Shown: one piece after another, positions 7,989 through 16,708 of the stretch
Numbering within the stretch: the first letter of the stretch is position 1
Layout: each line of letters opens with the position of its first letter
Notes under the pieces: model-generated
Databases searched by the model: none
Told to the model about the DNA's origin: nothing
What the model saw: the letters and a program-made list of their open reading frames with translations, nothing else
Assembly (NCBI GenBank): GCA_008638415.1
Contig: VWVT01000004.1
Coordinates: 62,001 to 126,000, forward strand
Reading direction: 5' to 3'
From: Nocardiopsis sinuspersici
GTDB lineage: Bacteria; Actinomycetota; Actinomycetes; Streptosporangiales; Streptosporangiaceae
DNA length: 64,000 bases
Program-made: the position numbers and the translations under genes

Positions 7989-8465
7989 GTGAGTACCACA
8001 TCCCTGGAAGGCGGACGGATCCCTGTCACGGTCCACCGCCTGGACCCCGGCCTCCCCCTGCCCGCCTACGCTCATTCCGGTGACGCGGGCGCGGACCTGT
8101 ACACCGCGGTCGACGCCGTACTGGACCCCGGTGAGCGGGTCACGGTCCCCACCGGCCTGGCGATCGCCCTCCCCGAGGGGTATGCGGCCTTCGTGCATCC
8201 GCGCTCGGGCCTGGCCGCGCGCTGCGGGCTCACGATCGTCAACGCGCCGGGCACGGTCGACGCCGGGTACCGGGGTGAGATCAGGGTGACCCTGCTCAAC
8301 ACCGACAGGGACACCCCGGTGAAACTGTCCCGGGGCGACCGGATCGCGCAACTGGTCATCCAGCGCGTCGAACACGCGGTGTTCGTCGAGGCGGACTCCC
8401 TGCCGGAGTCGCCCCGGGGAACGGGCGGTTTCGGTTCGACCGGGGGCCACGCCGCACAGAGGTGA
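7989..8465 (+). CDS. dut: dUTP diphosphatase
   Basis: This 158-residue trimeric dUTPase hydrolyses dUTP to dUMP and pyrophosphate, keeping uracil out of DNA and feeding dTMP synthesis. All five family motifs are visible in order: HSGDAGADL (motif 1), [12 protein letters not shown] (2), [14 protein letters not shown] (3), [10 protein letters not shown] (4) and the Gly-rich tail [10 protein letters not shown] (5), whose Phe stacks on uracil. The GTG at 7989 is in frame and matches the family N-terminus; the overlapping ATG two bases upstream hits a stop at once. The DUF3710 gene follows after 57 bases in the same direction, an order I recall as conserved in Streptomyces. Confidence 0.95.
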   Translation: MSTTSLEGGRIPVTVHRLDPGLPLPAYAHSGDAGADLYTAVDAVLDPGERVTVPTGLAIALPEGYAAFVHPRSGLAARCGLTIVNAPGTVDAGYRGEIRVTLLNTDRDTPVKLSRGDRIAQLVIQRVEHAVFVEADSLPESPRGTGGFGSTGGHAAQR

Positions 8466-8522
8466 CGGCGCCCCAATCCCCGGTGTCATCCCGGGACCAA
8501 CGCAAAGCGAAGAGGTGAAGGC

Positions 8523-9377
8523 GTGTTCGGACGCCGCCGCAAGAAGCGGGACGCGAAGACCGAGAGTACGGGGACGGAGGCCGCTCCCAGACGTGAGGGC
8601 GCCGCCGGAGCGGTCTCCTTCGGCAACGAGATCGAGCCGGAGCGCCCCACGGAGCAGCCGGCCAAGGAGGCCGACCGCTACCGCGCCACCGGGCCGTGGG
8701 ACTCCGCCGAGGACGTCCCCGAGGCCAAACGGATGGACCTGGGGAGCATGCTCCTGCCCATGGCGCAGGGCGCCGAGATCCAGGTCAACGTCGCCCAGGA
8801 CGCCCAGGGCAAGCAGAAGATCATCGGCGTGACCATGATGCGGGACAAGAGCGCGCTACAGGTGCAGCCCTTCGCCGCGCCCAAGTCCTCCGGCCTGTGG
8901 GACGAGATGCGCGAGGAGCTGCGCGAGCAGGTCGTCAAACAGGGCGGCAAGGTCGAGGACCACGAAGGCACCTTCGGCCCCGAGCTCAGGGCCCTGGTGC
9001 CGGTCAAGGGCCGCAAGACCGAGGACGGCAAGCAGCTCGCCCAGCGGGTGCGGTTCATCGGCGTGGACGGTCCGCGCTGGGTGCTGCGCGGCGTGATCCG
9101 CGGCGACGGCGCGTCCAAGCCCGAGGTGATGTCCGAGGTCGAGCAGCTCTTCGCCGACATCGTGGTGGTGCGCGGCGACCAGCCGGTGCCCCCGAACGAA
9201 CTGCTGCCGATCACCGTGCCCAAGCAGATCCAGGAGCAGATGGCCCAGGCGGCCAAGACGCGCGCCGCCCAGCAGGCGGCCCAGAGCGGCAACGCGGGCC
9301 GCTCGCCCAACGGGGCCGCGCCCGGCGGTCAGCCCGGCCGGTCCGGCAGCACCCCGAACGGTTCCGGGCAGTCCTGA
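8523..9377 (+). CDS. DUF3710 family protein
   Basis: This 284-residue soluble protein starts at a GTG with AGAGGTGAAGG upstream. It opens with a basic stretch MFGRRRKKRDAK, then a charged low-complexity region. The conserved DUF3710 core runs from about residue 60 to 235 (MDLGSMLLPM, GLWDEMREELREQ, RWVLRGVIRGDGA). The last 45 residues are a Gly/Gln/Asn/Ser-rich disordered tail. The family is actinobacterial and normally sits next to dut, as here. No enzymatic motif is evident and the function is unknown. Confidence 0.88.
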   Translation: MFGRRRKKRDAKTESTGTEAAPRREGAAGAVSFGNEIEPERPTEQPAKEADRYRATGPWDSAEDVPEAKRMDLGSMLLPMAQGAEIQVNVAQDAQGKQKIIGVTMMRDKSALQVQPFAAPKSSGLWDEMREELREQVVKQGGKVEDHEGTFGPELRALVPVKGRKTEDGKQLAQRVRFIGVDGPRWVLRGVIRGDGASKPEVMSEVEQLFADIVVVRGDQPVPPNELLPITVPKQIQEQMAQAAKTRAAQQAAQSGNAGRSPNGAAPGGQPGRSGSTPNGSGQS

Positions 9378-9421
9378 CACCCGCCCCGCCGAGAACGCGC
9401 CGGGGGCACGCGCTCCTTCCG

Positions 9422-9434
9422 TAGTCTGTGCTCC
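9422..9434 (+). promoter_or_regulatory. -10 element for probable leaderless PIG-L transcript
   Basis: TAGTCT at 9422-9427 is followed by 7 bases and the ATG at 9435. There is no Shine-Dalgarno sequence. This matches the spacing seen at valS. Confidence 0.5.
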
Positions 9435-10175
9435 ATGACACAGACGACGGAGAACAGCGTGCCCCGGCCGCTCCCGGAGGACTGGGAGCGCGCCCTGGCG
9501 GTGGTGGCCCACCCCGACGACCTGGAGTTCGGCAGCTCCTCCGCGATCGCCCGGTGGACCGGCCAGGGCAAGGACGTGGTGGAGCTGCTGGTCACCAAGG
9601 GCGAGGCGGGCATCGACGGCATGGCCCCCGAGGAGTGCGCGCCGCTGCGCATGGCCGAGCAGCGCGCGTCGGCGGCGGCCGTGGGCGCCGCCACCGTCGA
9701 GTTCCTGGACTTCCCCGACGGCACCCTGGAGTACGGGCTGCCGCTGCGTGCCGCGCTCGCCGCCGCGATCCGGCGCCACCGGCCCGAGGTGGTCGTCTCC
9801 ATCAACTTCCGCGACCACTTCCCGGGCGCGAACGGGTTCAACCACGCCGACCACCGGGTGCTCGGCCCGGCCCTGCTGGACGCGGTCCGCGACGCCGCCA
9901 ACCGGTGGGTGTTCCGCGAGCAGTTGGACGAGGGGCTCCGGCCGTGGTCGGGTGTGCGTTTCGTGGCCTTCGGCGCCTCGCCCCGGGCCACCCACTACGT
10001 GGAGCTGGGCGAGGACGACCTGGCCGCGGGCGTGGCCTCACTGGACGCCCACGAGGTCTACCTGTCCAATCTGTCCGGGTTCGACCAGAAGGCCTTCCTG
10101 CCCCGGGCCGCGGCCCGCTCCGGGGAGTGGGCCGGCGTCCCGCTCGCCACCGCCTTCGAGGTGTTCGAGACCTGA
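9435..10175 (+). CDS. PIG-L family deacetylase
   Basis: This 246-residue zinc-dependent de-N-acetylase is of the LmbE/MshB fold. The zinc-binding motif AHPDDLEFG is near residue 30, and the third ligand region FNHADHR is near 135. Known relatives deacetylate GlcNAc-inositol in mycothiol synthesis, mycothiol conjugates or glycolipids; this one is shorter than MshB, so the substrate is open. No signal peptide is present, so it should act in the cytoplasm. It lies between DUF3710 and a convergent serpin, at a place where Streptomyces, in my memory, has an OB-fold protein. Promoter and start suggest a leaderless mRNA. Confidence 0.85.
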   Translation: MTQTTENSVPRPLPEDWERALAVVAHPDDLEFGSSSAIARWTGQGKDVVELLVTKGEAGIDGMAPEECAPLRMAEQRASAAAVGAATVEFLDFPDGTLEYGLPLRAALAAAIRRHRPEVVVSINFRDHFPGANGFNHADHRVLGPALLDAVRDAANRWVFREQLDEGLRPWSGVRFVAFGASPRATHYVELGEDDLAAGVASLDAHEVYLSNLSGFDQKAFLPRAAARSGEWAGVPLATAFEVFET

Positions 10176-10212
10176 GGCGGGACCTGGGACCCCGGAAACC
10201 GGATGAGGGGAC

Positions 10213-10238
10213 CCGGCCGCCCGGCCTCAGGCGGCCGG
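10213..10238. terminator. Hairpin overlapping the serpin 3' end
   Basis: CCGGCCGCC (10213-10221) and GGCGGCCGG (10230-10238) form a 9-bp stem with an 8-base loop. It lies between the convergent PIG-L and serpin genes and includes the serpin stop codon. Confidence 0.45.
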
Positions 10239-11330
10239 ACCCGGATCCACCGGGTCGGTGACGCGGCCCAGGAACAGGACCGACTCCCGGCGGCGCAGCA
10301 CGAACACGAACGGCCGGTCCACCGTGAACCGGACCGGCCTGGTGGGCGTGAACGCCGCCCGGAGCATCATCACGGCGGTGGCGGCGGCGCCCTCGGCCCC
10401 CTTCTCGTCCACCCTCAGCACCGACTGGTGCAGGATCTCGTCGGCCCTGAGCGGCTCCGGGCTGATCCCGTCGAAACGGGCCTCGTCCGTGGCCATCCGG
10501 CGCACGCCCACGGCCGCCAGCGGTTCGAGCAGGGAGGTGTCGGTCTCCACCCGGAAGCGGGGCAGGGTCAGTTCGACCTGTTGGGAGGAGCGCTCGCGGT
10601 ACAGGTCCGCGAGCACCTCGGCGGACACCGGCGGGGGAGCGGTGGTCCGCCCGTCGGGCAGCAGCACGTCCAGGACCAGCTCGTGGTCGCCCTCCAGGCT
10701 CACCATGCTCCATCCCCGCGCCTGTGCGTGGGGCAGGCGGGCCGACCGGTGCATGGTGGGGACCCTCCTCTTCCCGTCGGGGGTGTGGAAGGTCCTGGCG
10801 CGGGTCTGCGCGGGGTCGAAGGGATCGGGCCAGACCACCTTCACCCACAGCGCGTTGACCAGCAGCATCCGCAGGTCGGGGCGGACGCCGCCGGGCGGGA
10901 GCAGCTCCCTGATCAGGCCGCGGGTCACGTCCGCGACCTTGCCGTTGATCCGGGAGCGCACCCCCTCGGCGTCGCGTGCGAAGTCGGCGCGTCCCACCTC
11001 GGCGCCGGCGCGTCCGCGCACCCGCGCCTCGAAGTCCGGCAGGACCTCCAGGTCGGCGGGCACGTACAGCCCGTTCAGGGTGGCCAGGTCGGGGTCGGAA
11101 CCGGTGTCCACGGCCGCGTCCAGGGCTTCCAGCTGTCCCTTGGTGTCCGGGCCCAGCAGCGCCTCCAGCTCGTCCAGGGTGCGGCCCGAGGCCCCGGCGG
11201 CCAGCAGCCCCAGCACCGTGCCCACCGAGTGGGGCGACCACACGTGCGACCCGCCGGTCCGGGCCAGGACCCGGTCCAGGGCGGCGGCGAACTCCAGGTG
11301 GTCCCGTCTCGGGGACGTGCTCGGCTGCAT
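10227..11330 (-). CDS. Serpin family protease inhibitor
   Basis: This 367-residue protein has the serpin fold. The C-terminal signature FTVDRPFVFVLRRRES with LFLGRVTDP and the reactive-loop hinge EKGAEGAAATA match inhibitory serpins, in which small residues at P12-P9 allow loop insertion after cleavage. The scissile bond should lie about 17 residues after the hinge Glu, within MMLRAAF. The N-terminus (MQPSTSPRRDHLEFAAALD) lacks a signal peptide, so it may protect against intracellular protease or be released on lysis. The ATG at 11330 is preceded by GAGGATCC. A longer frame to 11489 gives an implausible Arg/Pro-rich extension. It is divergent from the DUF3159 gene and interrupts an otherwise conserved gene order. 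Confidence 0.88.
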   Translation of the reverse strand: MQPSTSPRRDHLEFAAALDRVLARTGGSHVWSPHSVGTVLGLLAAGASGRTLDELEALLGPDTKGQLEALDAAVDTGSDPDLATLNGLYVPADLEVLPDFEARVRGRAGAEVGRADFARDAEGVRSRINGKVADVTRGLIRELLPPGGVRPDLRMLLVNALWVKVVWPDPFDPAQTRARTFHTPDGKRRVPTMHRSARLPHAQARGWSMVSLEGDHELVLDVLLPDGRTTAPPPVSAEVLADLYRERSSQQVELTLPRFRVETDTSLLEPLAAVGVRRMATDEARFDGISPEPLRADEILHQSVLRVDEKGAEGAAATAVMMLRAAFTPTRPVRFTVDRPFVFVLRRRESVLFLGRVTDPVDPGPAA

Positions 11331-11644
11331 GGGGATCCTCGTTCGCTCTCGGCTCCGGCGGCTCTGGCCGCCAGCGTACGGAGTCGTCCGGGTGACCGCC
11401 AGGGTCCTCGGCCCGGCCGTGGCGGCCGGGGCGGTCGGGCCGAGGACGCGAGGCGGTGCGGCGAAACCCCGTCCGAACACGGCGAACACGGGCGGAGCGC
11501 AGGCGCGCGGACACGCTCCGTGACACGGAGGTGGTGACAGGTCGCATAGTCTGGGGCATCATGGCGGGCGGACCCGCGCGGGAGGCCCCGTGCGGCGGCG
11601 GCCGAGACCGCGACCACCCACGAGCGAACCGGACCGGGAGCAGG
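11331..11644. other. Divergent promoter region, serpin / DUF3159
   Basis: This is a 314-base gap. TAGTCT at 11547-11552 is a good -10 box directed to the right, 8 bases before an ATG at 11561 that is in frame with DUF3159, so the DUF3159 protein might start there by leaderless translation, 28 codons upstream of the annotated start. No other gene is seen. Confidence 0.45.
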
Positions 11645-12493
11645 ATGACTGAGCAGCAGCGGGCCGCCGAGGAGGCCGCCTCGAAGGCCGAGGCGGACGA
11701 CCGGGAAGAGGTACCCGCGGCGGCGGACGGCCGGGGCGACGCTCCCGACCCGGAGCGGAGGCCGGGCGGGGAGGGCGCCGGGGACACCCCGGCGGTCACC
11801 GAGGACACGGTCGAGGCGCTCGTGCGCTCCCAGTTGTCCAAGGCGCTGGGCGGCAAGCGCGGCATGGTCGAGGCGGCCATGCCCACCCTGGCCTTCACCG
11901 TCTCCTACATCCTCACCTCGGAGCTGAGGCTGTCGATCGGCCTCGGTGTGGCCGCGGCCCTGTTCCTGGGCGGGATCCGGCTCCTACAGCGCTCCTCGGT
12001 GCAGTACGTGCTCACCAGCCTGTTCGGCATCGGCATCGCGGCCGTCTTCGCGATGCGCAGCGGCAACGCCGCCGACGCCTTCCTGCCGGGCATCATCTAC
12101 AACGCCGTCTACGCCGTGGTGCTGAGCCTGTCGGTGCTGGTGCGCTGGCCCGCGATCGGGCTGATGATCGGCCCGTTCATCGGAAACAAGGAGGACTTCA
12201 CCTCCTGGCGGTCCAACCCGGCCGTGCTCTCCCTGGCCTCGCGCCTGACCTGGCTGCTGGTACTGCCCTGCGTGATCCGCGTACTCGTGCAGTACCCGCT
12301 GTGGATGGCCGAGACCTACGGCTGGGCCGACACCTTCGGCCTGCTCGGCCTCTCCAAGATCGCCATGGGCTGGCCGCTCCAGGTCGCCGCGTTCGCCGCC
12401 ATGGTGTGGGTGCTGGCCCGGGGGCGCACCCCGCTGGACGAGTACGAGGAGGGGACCTCCGCCCGGGGGGAGGACGGCCCCCGGCGTAGCTAG
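11645..12493 (+). CDS. DUF3159 family membrane protein
   Basis: This 282-residue protein has an acidic disordered N-terminus of about 60 residues followed by a membrane domain with six or so hydrophobic helices. The segment SQLSKALGGKRGMVEAAMPTL is the family's typical entry into the membrane part, and GPFIGNKEDFTSWRSNP is a conserved inter-helix loop. The start chosen has GGGAGCAGG upstream; an in-frame ATG at 11561 with a -10 box 8 bases before it is a real alternative. The family is actinobacterial and of unknown function. Its usual neighbours, TrkA genes and an RNA methyltransferase, follow here, but on the opposite strand for TrkA. Confidence 0.85.
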   Translation: MTEQQRAAEEAASKAEADDREEVPAAADGRGDAPDPERRPGGEGAGDTPAVTEDTVEALVRSQLSKALGGKRGMVEAAMPTLAFTVSYILTSELRLSIGLGVAAALFLGGIRLLQRSSVQYVLTSLFGIGIAAVFAMRSGNAADAFLPGIIYNAVYAVVLSLSVLVRWPAIGLMIGPFIGNKEDFTSWRSNPAVLSLASRLTWLLVLPCVIRVLVQYPLWMAETYGWADTFGLLGLSKIAMGWPLQVAAFAAMVWVLARGRTPLDEYEEGTSARGEDGPRRS

Positions 12494-12666
12494 CGGTCCG
12501 GCCACCACCCGGCCACCACCGGGGCGGCCGGTTCGGCCCGGCGCCCCTTCAGGAGCCTGTGCACCGCCCGCCCCCACCGGGGACGGGTCCGGCCCGGGGC
12601 TCGGCGCTCGGGATCCGCTCCGGGTGCGAGGCCACGGTGCACGGGGCGGGAGTGTGCGGTGCGGGG

Positions 12667-13344
12667 CTAGAGGTCCTCGTCCGGGGGCGCCATCAGGGCC
12701 TCCAGGGTGCTCAGCGCCTCGGGCTCGGCCAGGAACACCACCGTGTTGCCCACGGACAGGGCCCTTCCGGGGTCGGGAGGGCGCACCCCGCCGGGGCCGA
12801 CGACCGCCACCAGGGCCACGCCCTCGGGCAGCGCCTCCGTCAGGGCGCTCTCCGGTCCGCCCGCGAACGGGCTCTCGGCGTGCAACACCGACTCGGCGAT
12901 CTCCGCCCCGGGCAGCGGCGGCAGGCTCCCCTCCTGGTCCGGGTCCTCCTCCGGGGCGCCCTCGACCAGGTCGGCGATCAGCCGCGGCGGGGACACCGCC
13001 AGGTCCACGCCCCAGGACTCGTTGAACAGCCACTCGTTGTCGGGGTCGTTGATGCGGGCGATCACCCGGTCCACCCCGAACTCGTTCTTGGCCAGCAGGG
13101 ACACGACCAGGTTGACCTTGTCGTCGCTGCTGGCCGCGATCACCACGTCGAAGTCGTCCAGCCGGGCGTCCTCCAGGGTGGTCAGCTCACAGGCGTCGGC
13201 CAGCAGCCACTCCACCTGGGGCAGGTCGTCCACCCCGATGGCCCGGGTGTCCCGGTCGATCAGCAGCACGTCGTGGCCGCTGCCCGCCAGTTCCGTGGCG
13301 ATGGAGCGGCCCACGCTCCCGGCTCCCGCGATGGCGATCCGCAT
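12667..13344 (-). CDS. TrkA family potassium uptake regulator (second of pair)
   Basis: This 225-residue protein has an N-terminal RCK (TrkA-N) Rossmann domain with the dinucleotide motif GAGSVGRS and the acidic residue of LLIDRD, and a shorter C-terminal TrkA-C domain after about residue 140. It should bind NAD(H) or nucleotide and gate a potassium transporter at the inner membrane face. The ATG at 13344 begins one base after the stop of the first TrkA gene and gives the family start MRIAIAGAG; a GTG at 13353 would add three residues. The pair resembles two-TrkA cassettes in other actinomycetes. No Trk/Ktr membrane subunit is adjacent. Confidence 0.88.
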   Translation of the reverse strand: MRIAIAGAGSVGRSIATELAGSGHDVLLIDRDTRAIGVDDLPQVEWLLADACELTTLEDARLDDFDVVIAASSDDKVNLVVSLLAKNEFGVDRVIARINDPDNEWLFNESWGVDLAVSPPRLIADLVEGAPEEDPDQEGSLPPLPGAEIAESVLHAESPFAGGPESALTEALPEGVALVAVVGPGGVRPPDPGRALSVGNTVVFLAEPEALSTLEALMAPPDEDL

Positions 13345-13345
13345 C

Positions 13346-14023
13346 TCACCCACGCCCCGTCTCGTCGTCGTGCAGCCGCCCGGACAGCCCGTCCAGGTCC
13401 CGGCCGTGGGCGACCACGTGCAGGACGTCGCCCTCCTCCAGAGGATCGCCGGAACGGGCGAGGACGATCCGTCCCCGACGGGTCAGGTAGACCACCCGCA
13501 TCGGCACCCGCTCCTCCAGGTCGGCGACGCGGCGCCCCGCCCACCCCGGAGGCAGGGTCAGCTCGTTCATCGCCAGGGTCCCGGACGCGTCCTGCCACTC
13601 CGGGCCCACGGTGAGCCGTCCGTCCCCCGGCACCATGCGGCGCAGGATCGCGTCGGCCGTCCACCGCACCGTCGCCACGGTGGGGATGCCCAGACGCTGG
13701 TAGACCTCCGCGCGGCGGGGGTCGTAGATCCGCGCGACCACGTGCTCGACCCCGAACGCCTCGCGCGCCACCCGCGCGGAGATGATGTTGGAGTTGTCAC
13801 CGTTGCTGACCGCGGCGAAGGCTCCGGCCCGGTCGATCCCGGCGGAGAGCAGGACCTCCCGGTCGTGGCCCACGCCACGGACGGCGTGCTTGGACACGGA
13901 GCCGCGCAGGCGCCGGAACGCCTCGGGGTCCTGGTCGATCACCGCCACCGTGTGCCCCAGGTCCACGAGGGTGTGCGCCAGGGTGGAACCCACCCGGCCG
14001 CACCCCATGATCACGATGTGCAC
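13346..14023 (-). CDS. TrkA family potassium uptake regulator (first of pair)
   Basis: This 225-residue RCK protein starts VHIVIMGCGRVGSTLAHTL, with the Gly-rich nucleotide-binding loop and an acidic residue in AVIDQD. The segment RIYDPRRAEVYQRLGIPT is characteristic of actinobacterial TrkA. A TrkA-C domain ends the protein (LARSGDPLEEGDVLHVVAHG). The GTG at 14023 has GGGAG upstream; longer in-frame starts are possible but add a non-conserved leader. It is followed without a gap by a paralogous TrkA, so the two probably form hetero-oligomeric gating rings. The promoter lies in the 221-base gap shared with the divergent RNA methyltransferase gene. Confidence 0.88.
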   Translation of the reverse strand: MHIVIMGCGRVGSTLAHTLVDLGHTVAVIDQDPEAFRRLRGSVSKHAVRGVGHDREVLLSAGIDRAGAFAAVSNGDNSNIISARVAREAFGVEHVVARIYDPRRAEVYQRLGIPTVATVRWTADAILRRMVPGDGRLTVGPEWQDASGTLAMNELTLPPGWAGRRVADLEERVPMRVVYLTRRGRIVLARSGDPLEEGDVLHVVAHGRDLDGLSGRLHDDETGRG

Positions 14024-14244
14024 CTCGCCCGCACTCCCGTCGAGATAGCCGACCGTCACGCACGCCGCGCGTGCCTGGTCCCACCTTGGCACAGACTCCT
14101 CCGCCACGCGCGTCGGCCCCGGCGCCGACGGCCCGGACACGAAGCAGCACGGATGGTGTGTCGAGGCCGGTAGATTGGGAATGGTTGGTGGCTGTGCGCG
14201 CAGGGTCACCCAGAAGCGACCCACCACCTTGAGGACACCACATC

Positions 14245-15522
14245 ATGACCGGCCAGGAATTCGAACTCACTGTTGACGACGTCGCGCAGGGGGGCTGGTG
14301 CGTGGGACGCCACGGCGAGCAGGTGGTCTTCGTACGCCACGCCCTGCCCGGTGAGAGGGTCCGCGTCCGCGTCACCGAGATGACCTCCCGCTTCCTCCGC
14401 GGCGACGCCGTGGAGATCCTCACCGCCTCCCCCGACCGGGTCGAGGCCCCCTGTGCCTTCGCCGGACCGGGCAAGTGCGGCGGCTGCGACTGGCAGCACG
14501 TCTCCCCGGAGGCCCAGCGCGCCCTCAAGGCCAAGGTCGTCTCCGACCAGTTGAGCCGCATCGCCGGGATCGACCGCGAGGTCGTGGTGGAGGAGCTGCC
14601 CGGCACCCCCGACGGCCTGGGCTGGCGCACGCGCGTGCGCTTCGCCGTGGACTCCGAGGGCCGCGCCGGACTGCACCGCCACCGCTCCCACGACATCGAG
14701 CCCGTCGACCGCTGCCTGATCGCCCACCCCGGTGTGGCCGAGCTCGGCGTGACCGACGTGAAGTGGGAGGGCGTCCGTGACGTGGAGGCGGTCGCCTCGT
14801 CCGCCTGCGCGGACCGCGCCGTCGTCGTCACCCCCACCGGGGCCAGACTGAACAACCTTCCCGAGCTGGGCACCTCCAGCGCGGTGCTGCGCCGGTTCAA
14901 GGGAGGCCGCGTCCAGCAGGTGCGCGGGCGCCGGGGCGTGCGCGAGAACGCGAACGGCCGCGAGTACCGCGTCAGCGCCGGCGGCTTCTGGCAGGTGCAC
15001 CCGGCCGCCGCGGAGGTCCTCACGGCCGCCGTGATGGAGGCCCTGGAGCCCAAGCCCGGTGAGACCGCCCTGGACCTGTACTGCGGCGCGGGCCTGTTCA
15101 CCGGTGCTCTGGCCGAGGCGGTGGGCCCCGAGGGGCGCGCCATGGGTGTGGAGAGCGGCGTCCAGGCCGTGAGCGACGCCCGGTACAACCTCAGGGACAT
15201 GGAGCAGGTGCGCATCGAGCAGGGTGACGTGGCCGCCCAGCTGCGCGAGTGGGCGGACGTGCACGCCGACGTGGTCGTCCTGGACCCGCCCCGGGCCGGT
15301 ACGGGCGCCGAGGTGGTGCGCTCCCTGACCGGGACGCGCCCGCGCAGGGTCGCCTACGTCTCCTGCGACCCCGCCACGCTCGCCCGCGACCTGGCCTCGT
15401 TCGATCGGGCCGGGTACCGGCTGACGGAGTTCCGCGCCTTCGACGCCTTCCCGATGACCCACCACGTGGAGTGCCTGGCGGTGCTGGAGCCCGTCCGCCC
15501 GGCCCGCCGCCACCGCGAGTAG
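14245..15522 (+). CDS. TRAM-domain, Fe-S class I SAM RNA methyltransferase (RlmD/TrmA-like)
   Basis: This 425-residue protein has an N-terminal TRAM RNA-binding domain (about 1-60) and then a probable [4Fe-4S] site with C70, C78, C81 and C157, the spacing of RlmD-type uracil-5 methyltransferases. The Rossmann methyltransferase domain shows the SAM motif LDLYCGAGLFTG, the DPPRAG motif and the catalytic nucleophile C374 in VSCDPATLARDL. It should methylate C5 of a uridine in rRNA or tRNA; which site cannot be told from sequence. GAGGACACC lies upstream of the ATG. TAGATT around 14170 is a possible -10. The gene ends at a long hairpin shared with the convergent EamA gene. Confidence 0.92.
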   Translation: MTGQEFELTVDDVAQGGWCVGRHGEQVVFVRHALPGERVRVRVTEMTSRFLRGDAVEILTASPDRVEAPCAFAGPGKCGGCDWQHVSPEAQRALKAKVVSDQLSRIAGIDREVVVEELPGTPDGLGWRTRVRFAVDSEGRAGLHRHRSHDIEPVDRCLIAHPGVAELGVTDVKWEGVRDVEAVASSACADRAVVVTPTGARLNNLPELGTSSAVLRRFKGGRVQQVRGRRGVRENANGREYRVSAGGFWQVHPAAAEVLTAAVMEALEPKPGETALDLYCGAGLFTGALAEAVGPEGRAMGVESGVQAVSDARYNLRDMEQVRIEQGDVAAQLREWADVHADVVVLDPPRAGTGAEVVRSLTGTRPRRVAYVSCDPATLARDLASFDRAGYRLTEFRAFDAFPMTHHVECLAVLEPVRPARRHRE

Positions 15523-15546
15523 CGGGCCGACCGGGGCTCCCCACCG

Positions 15547-15607
15547 GATGATCTTGCTCCCAGTGGCACTCTCGACCGCCGACAGTGCCACCAAGAGCAA
15601 GATCATC
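15547..15607. terminator. Long two-part hairpin, bidirectional terminator
   Basis: The outer arms GATGATCTTGCTC (15547-15559) and GAGCAAGATCATC (15595-15607) are perfect complements. Inside them, GTGGCACT and AGTGCCAC form a second stem after a small internal loop. It lies between converging genes. It is notably less GC-rich than other terminators here. Confidence 0.75.
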
Positions 15608-15640
15608 GCTGTGGGGGGCGTGCCCGGCCGACCTCGGCGG

Positions 15641-16579
15641 TCACCGCTGCCGGGGCCGGGCGGGGGTACGCAGGACCGCCAGCCCCAGGGCGAGCACGGC
15701 CAGCCCCGCCCACGACACGGCGGGCAGGCGCTCACCGACCACCACCACGCCCAGCAGCGCGGCCACGGCCGGTTCGGCCAGGGTCAGGGTGGTGGCCACA
15801 GACGCGGGAGTGTGCCGCAGCCCGTTCCCGAACAGCCGGTAGGCCAGGAACACGGTGAACACCGCCAGGTGCAGGGCCACCAGGGCACCCTCGGCCGTGG
15901 CCAGCCAGGCCGTCCCGGTGGCCAGTACCACCGGGAGCACGGCGATCCCGCCGCCCGCGAACATCGTGCCCATCACGGCGCCCGAGGGGTGCCCCCGCCG
16001 GATGAGCCGTTCGGCGACGAGCGCGTAGGCGGAGTAGGACAGCCCCGCGAGCAGGGCCAGGAGCACCCCGGCGGGCCGCACGGCGGACTCGCCGCCGGTG
16101 GACTCCGAGCCCAGCACGAGTACGGCACAGCCCAGTACCGCGGCCAGTGTGGCCACGGCCCAGCGCGCCGTGGGCCGGGTCCGCCCGGTCAGCCAGGCCA
16201 GCAGCCCGGCGAAGACCGGCGCGCTGCCCAGCGTGATCACCGTGCCGACCGCGACGCCCGCCTGCGCCACGGCCGGGTAGAAGGCCAGCGGGTACCCGGC
16301 GACGGCCAGGGCGCCCAGGGCGAGTGCCCACCGGGTGGAGGCCCCGCCCCGGACGACCAGGGCCAGGGAGCCCCGGCCGGTGAGGAACAGCAGCAGGCCG
16401 CCCAGGACCAGGCCCGCGGAGCCGATGGCGGCCGCCGGCGCGCTCGCGGGGGCCAGGGAACCGGCGGTGCCGGTGGTGCCCCACAGCACGGCCGCGGCCA
16501 GGATCGGCAGCGGCCCCCGGGCCAGGGACGCGGTGGCGGAGGCCGGCGGGGCGGATGCGGGGAGGGAGCGTTCTGACAC
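15641..16579 (-). CDS. EamA/DMT family transporter
   Basis: This 312-residue inner membrane protein has about ten hydrophobic helices in two homologous EamA halves (first about 20-150, second about 160-300), typical of drug/metabolite exporters such as RhtA or RarD relatives. Recognisable pieces are AAVLWGTTGTAG near the start and TLTLAEPAVAALLGVVVVGERL, which carries the conserved Pro-Glu region of the second half. The GTG at 16579 follows GAAGGA. Substrate is unknown; amino acids or their analogues are usual. A 15-codon ORF with an excellent ribosome site lies 129 bases upstream in the probable leader, suggesting translational or attenuation control. Confidence 0.88.
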   Translation of the reverse strand: MSERSLPASAPPASATASLARGPLPILAAAVLWGTTGTAGSLAPASAPAAAIGSAGLVLGGLLLFLTGRGSLALVVRGGASTRWALALGALAVAGYPLAFYPAVAQAGVAVGTVITLGSAPVFAGLLAWLTGRTRPTARWAVATLAAVLGCAVLVLGSESTGGESAVRPAGVLLALLAGLSYSAYALVAERLIRRGHPSGAVMGTMFAGGGIAVLPVVLATGTAWLATAEGALVALHLAVFTVFLAYRLFGNGLRHTPASVATTLTLAEPAVAALLGVVVVGERLPAVSWAGLAVLALGLAVLRTPARPRQR

Positions 16580-16708
16580 GGTCGTGGTCCTTCGTCGTCG
16601 CGTGTTCCAGGAGGGGGCGGGACGGGCGCGCGACGACACGCGGCCCGGCGGACGCCGCCGGCGGGCCGTGGCCGGGGTTCCCCGGAAGCAGGGGAGGGGC
16701 GCGCCCGG

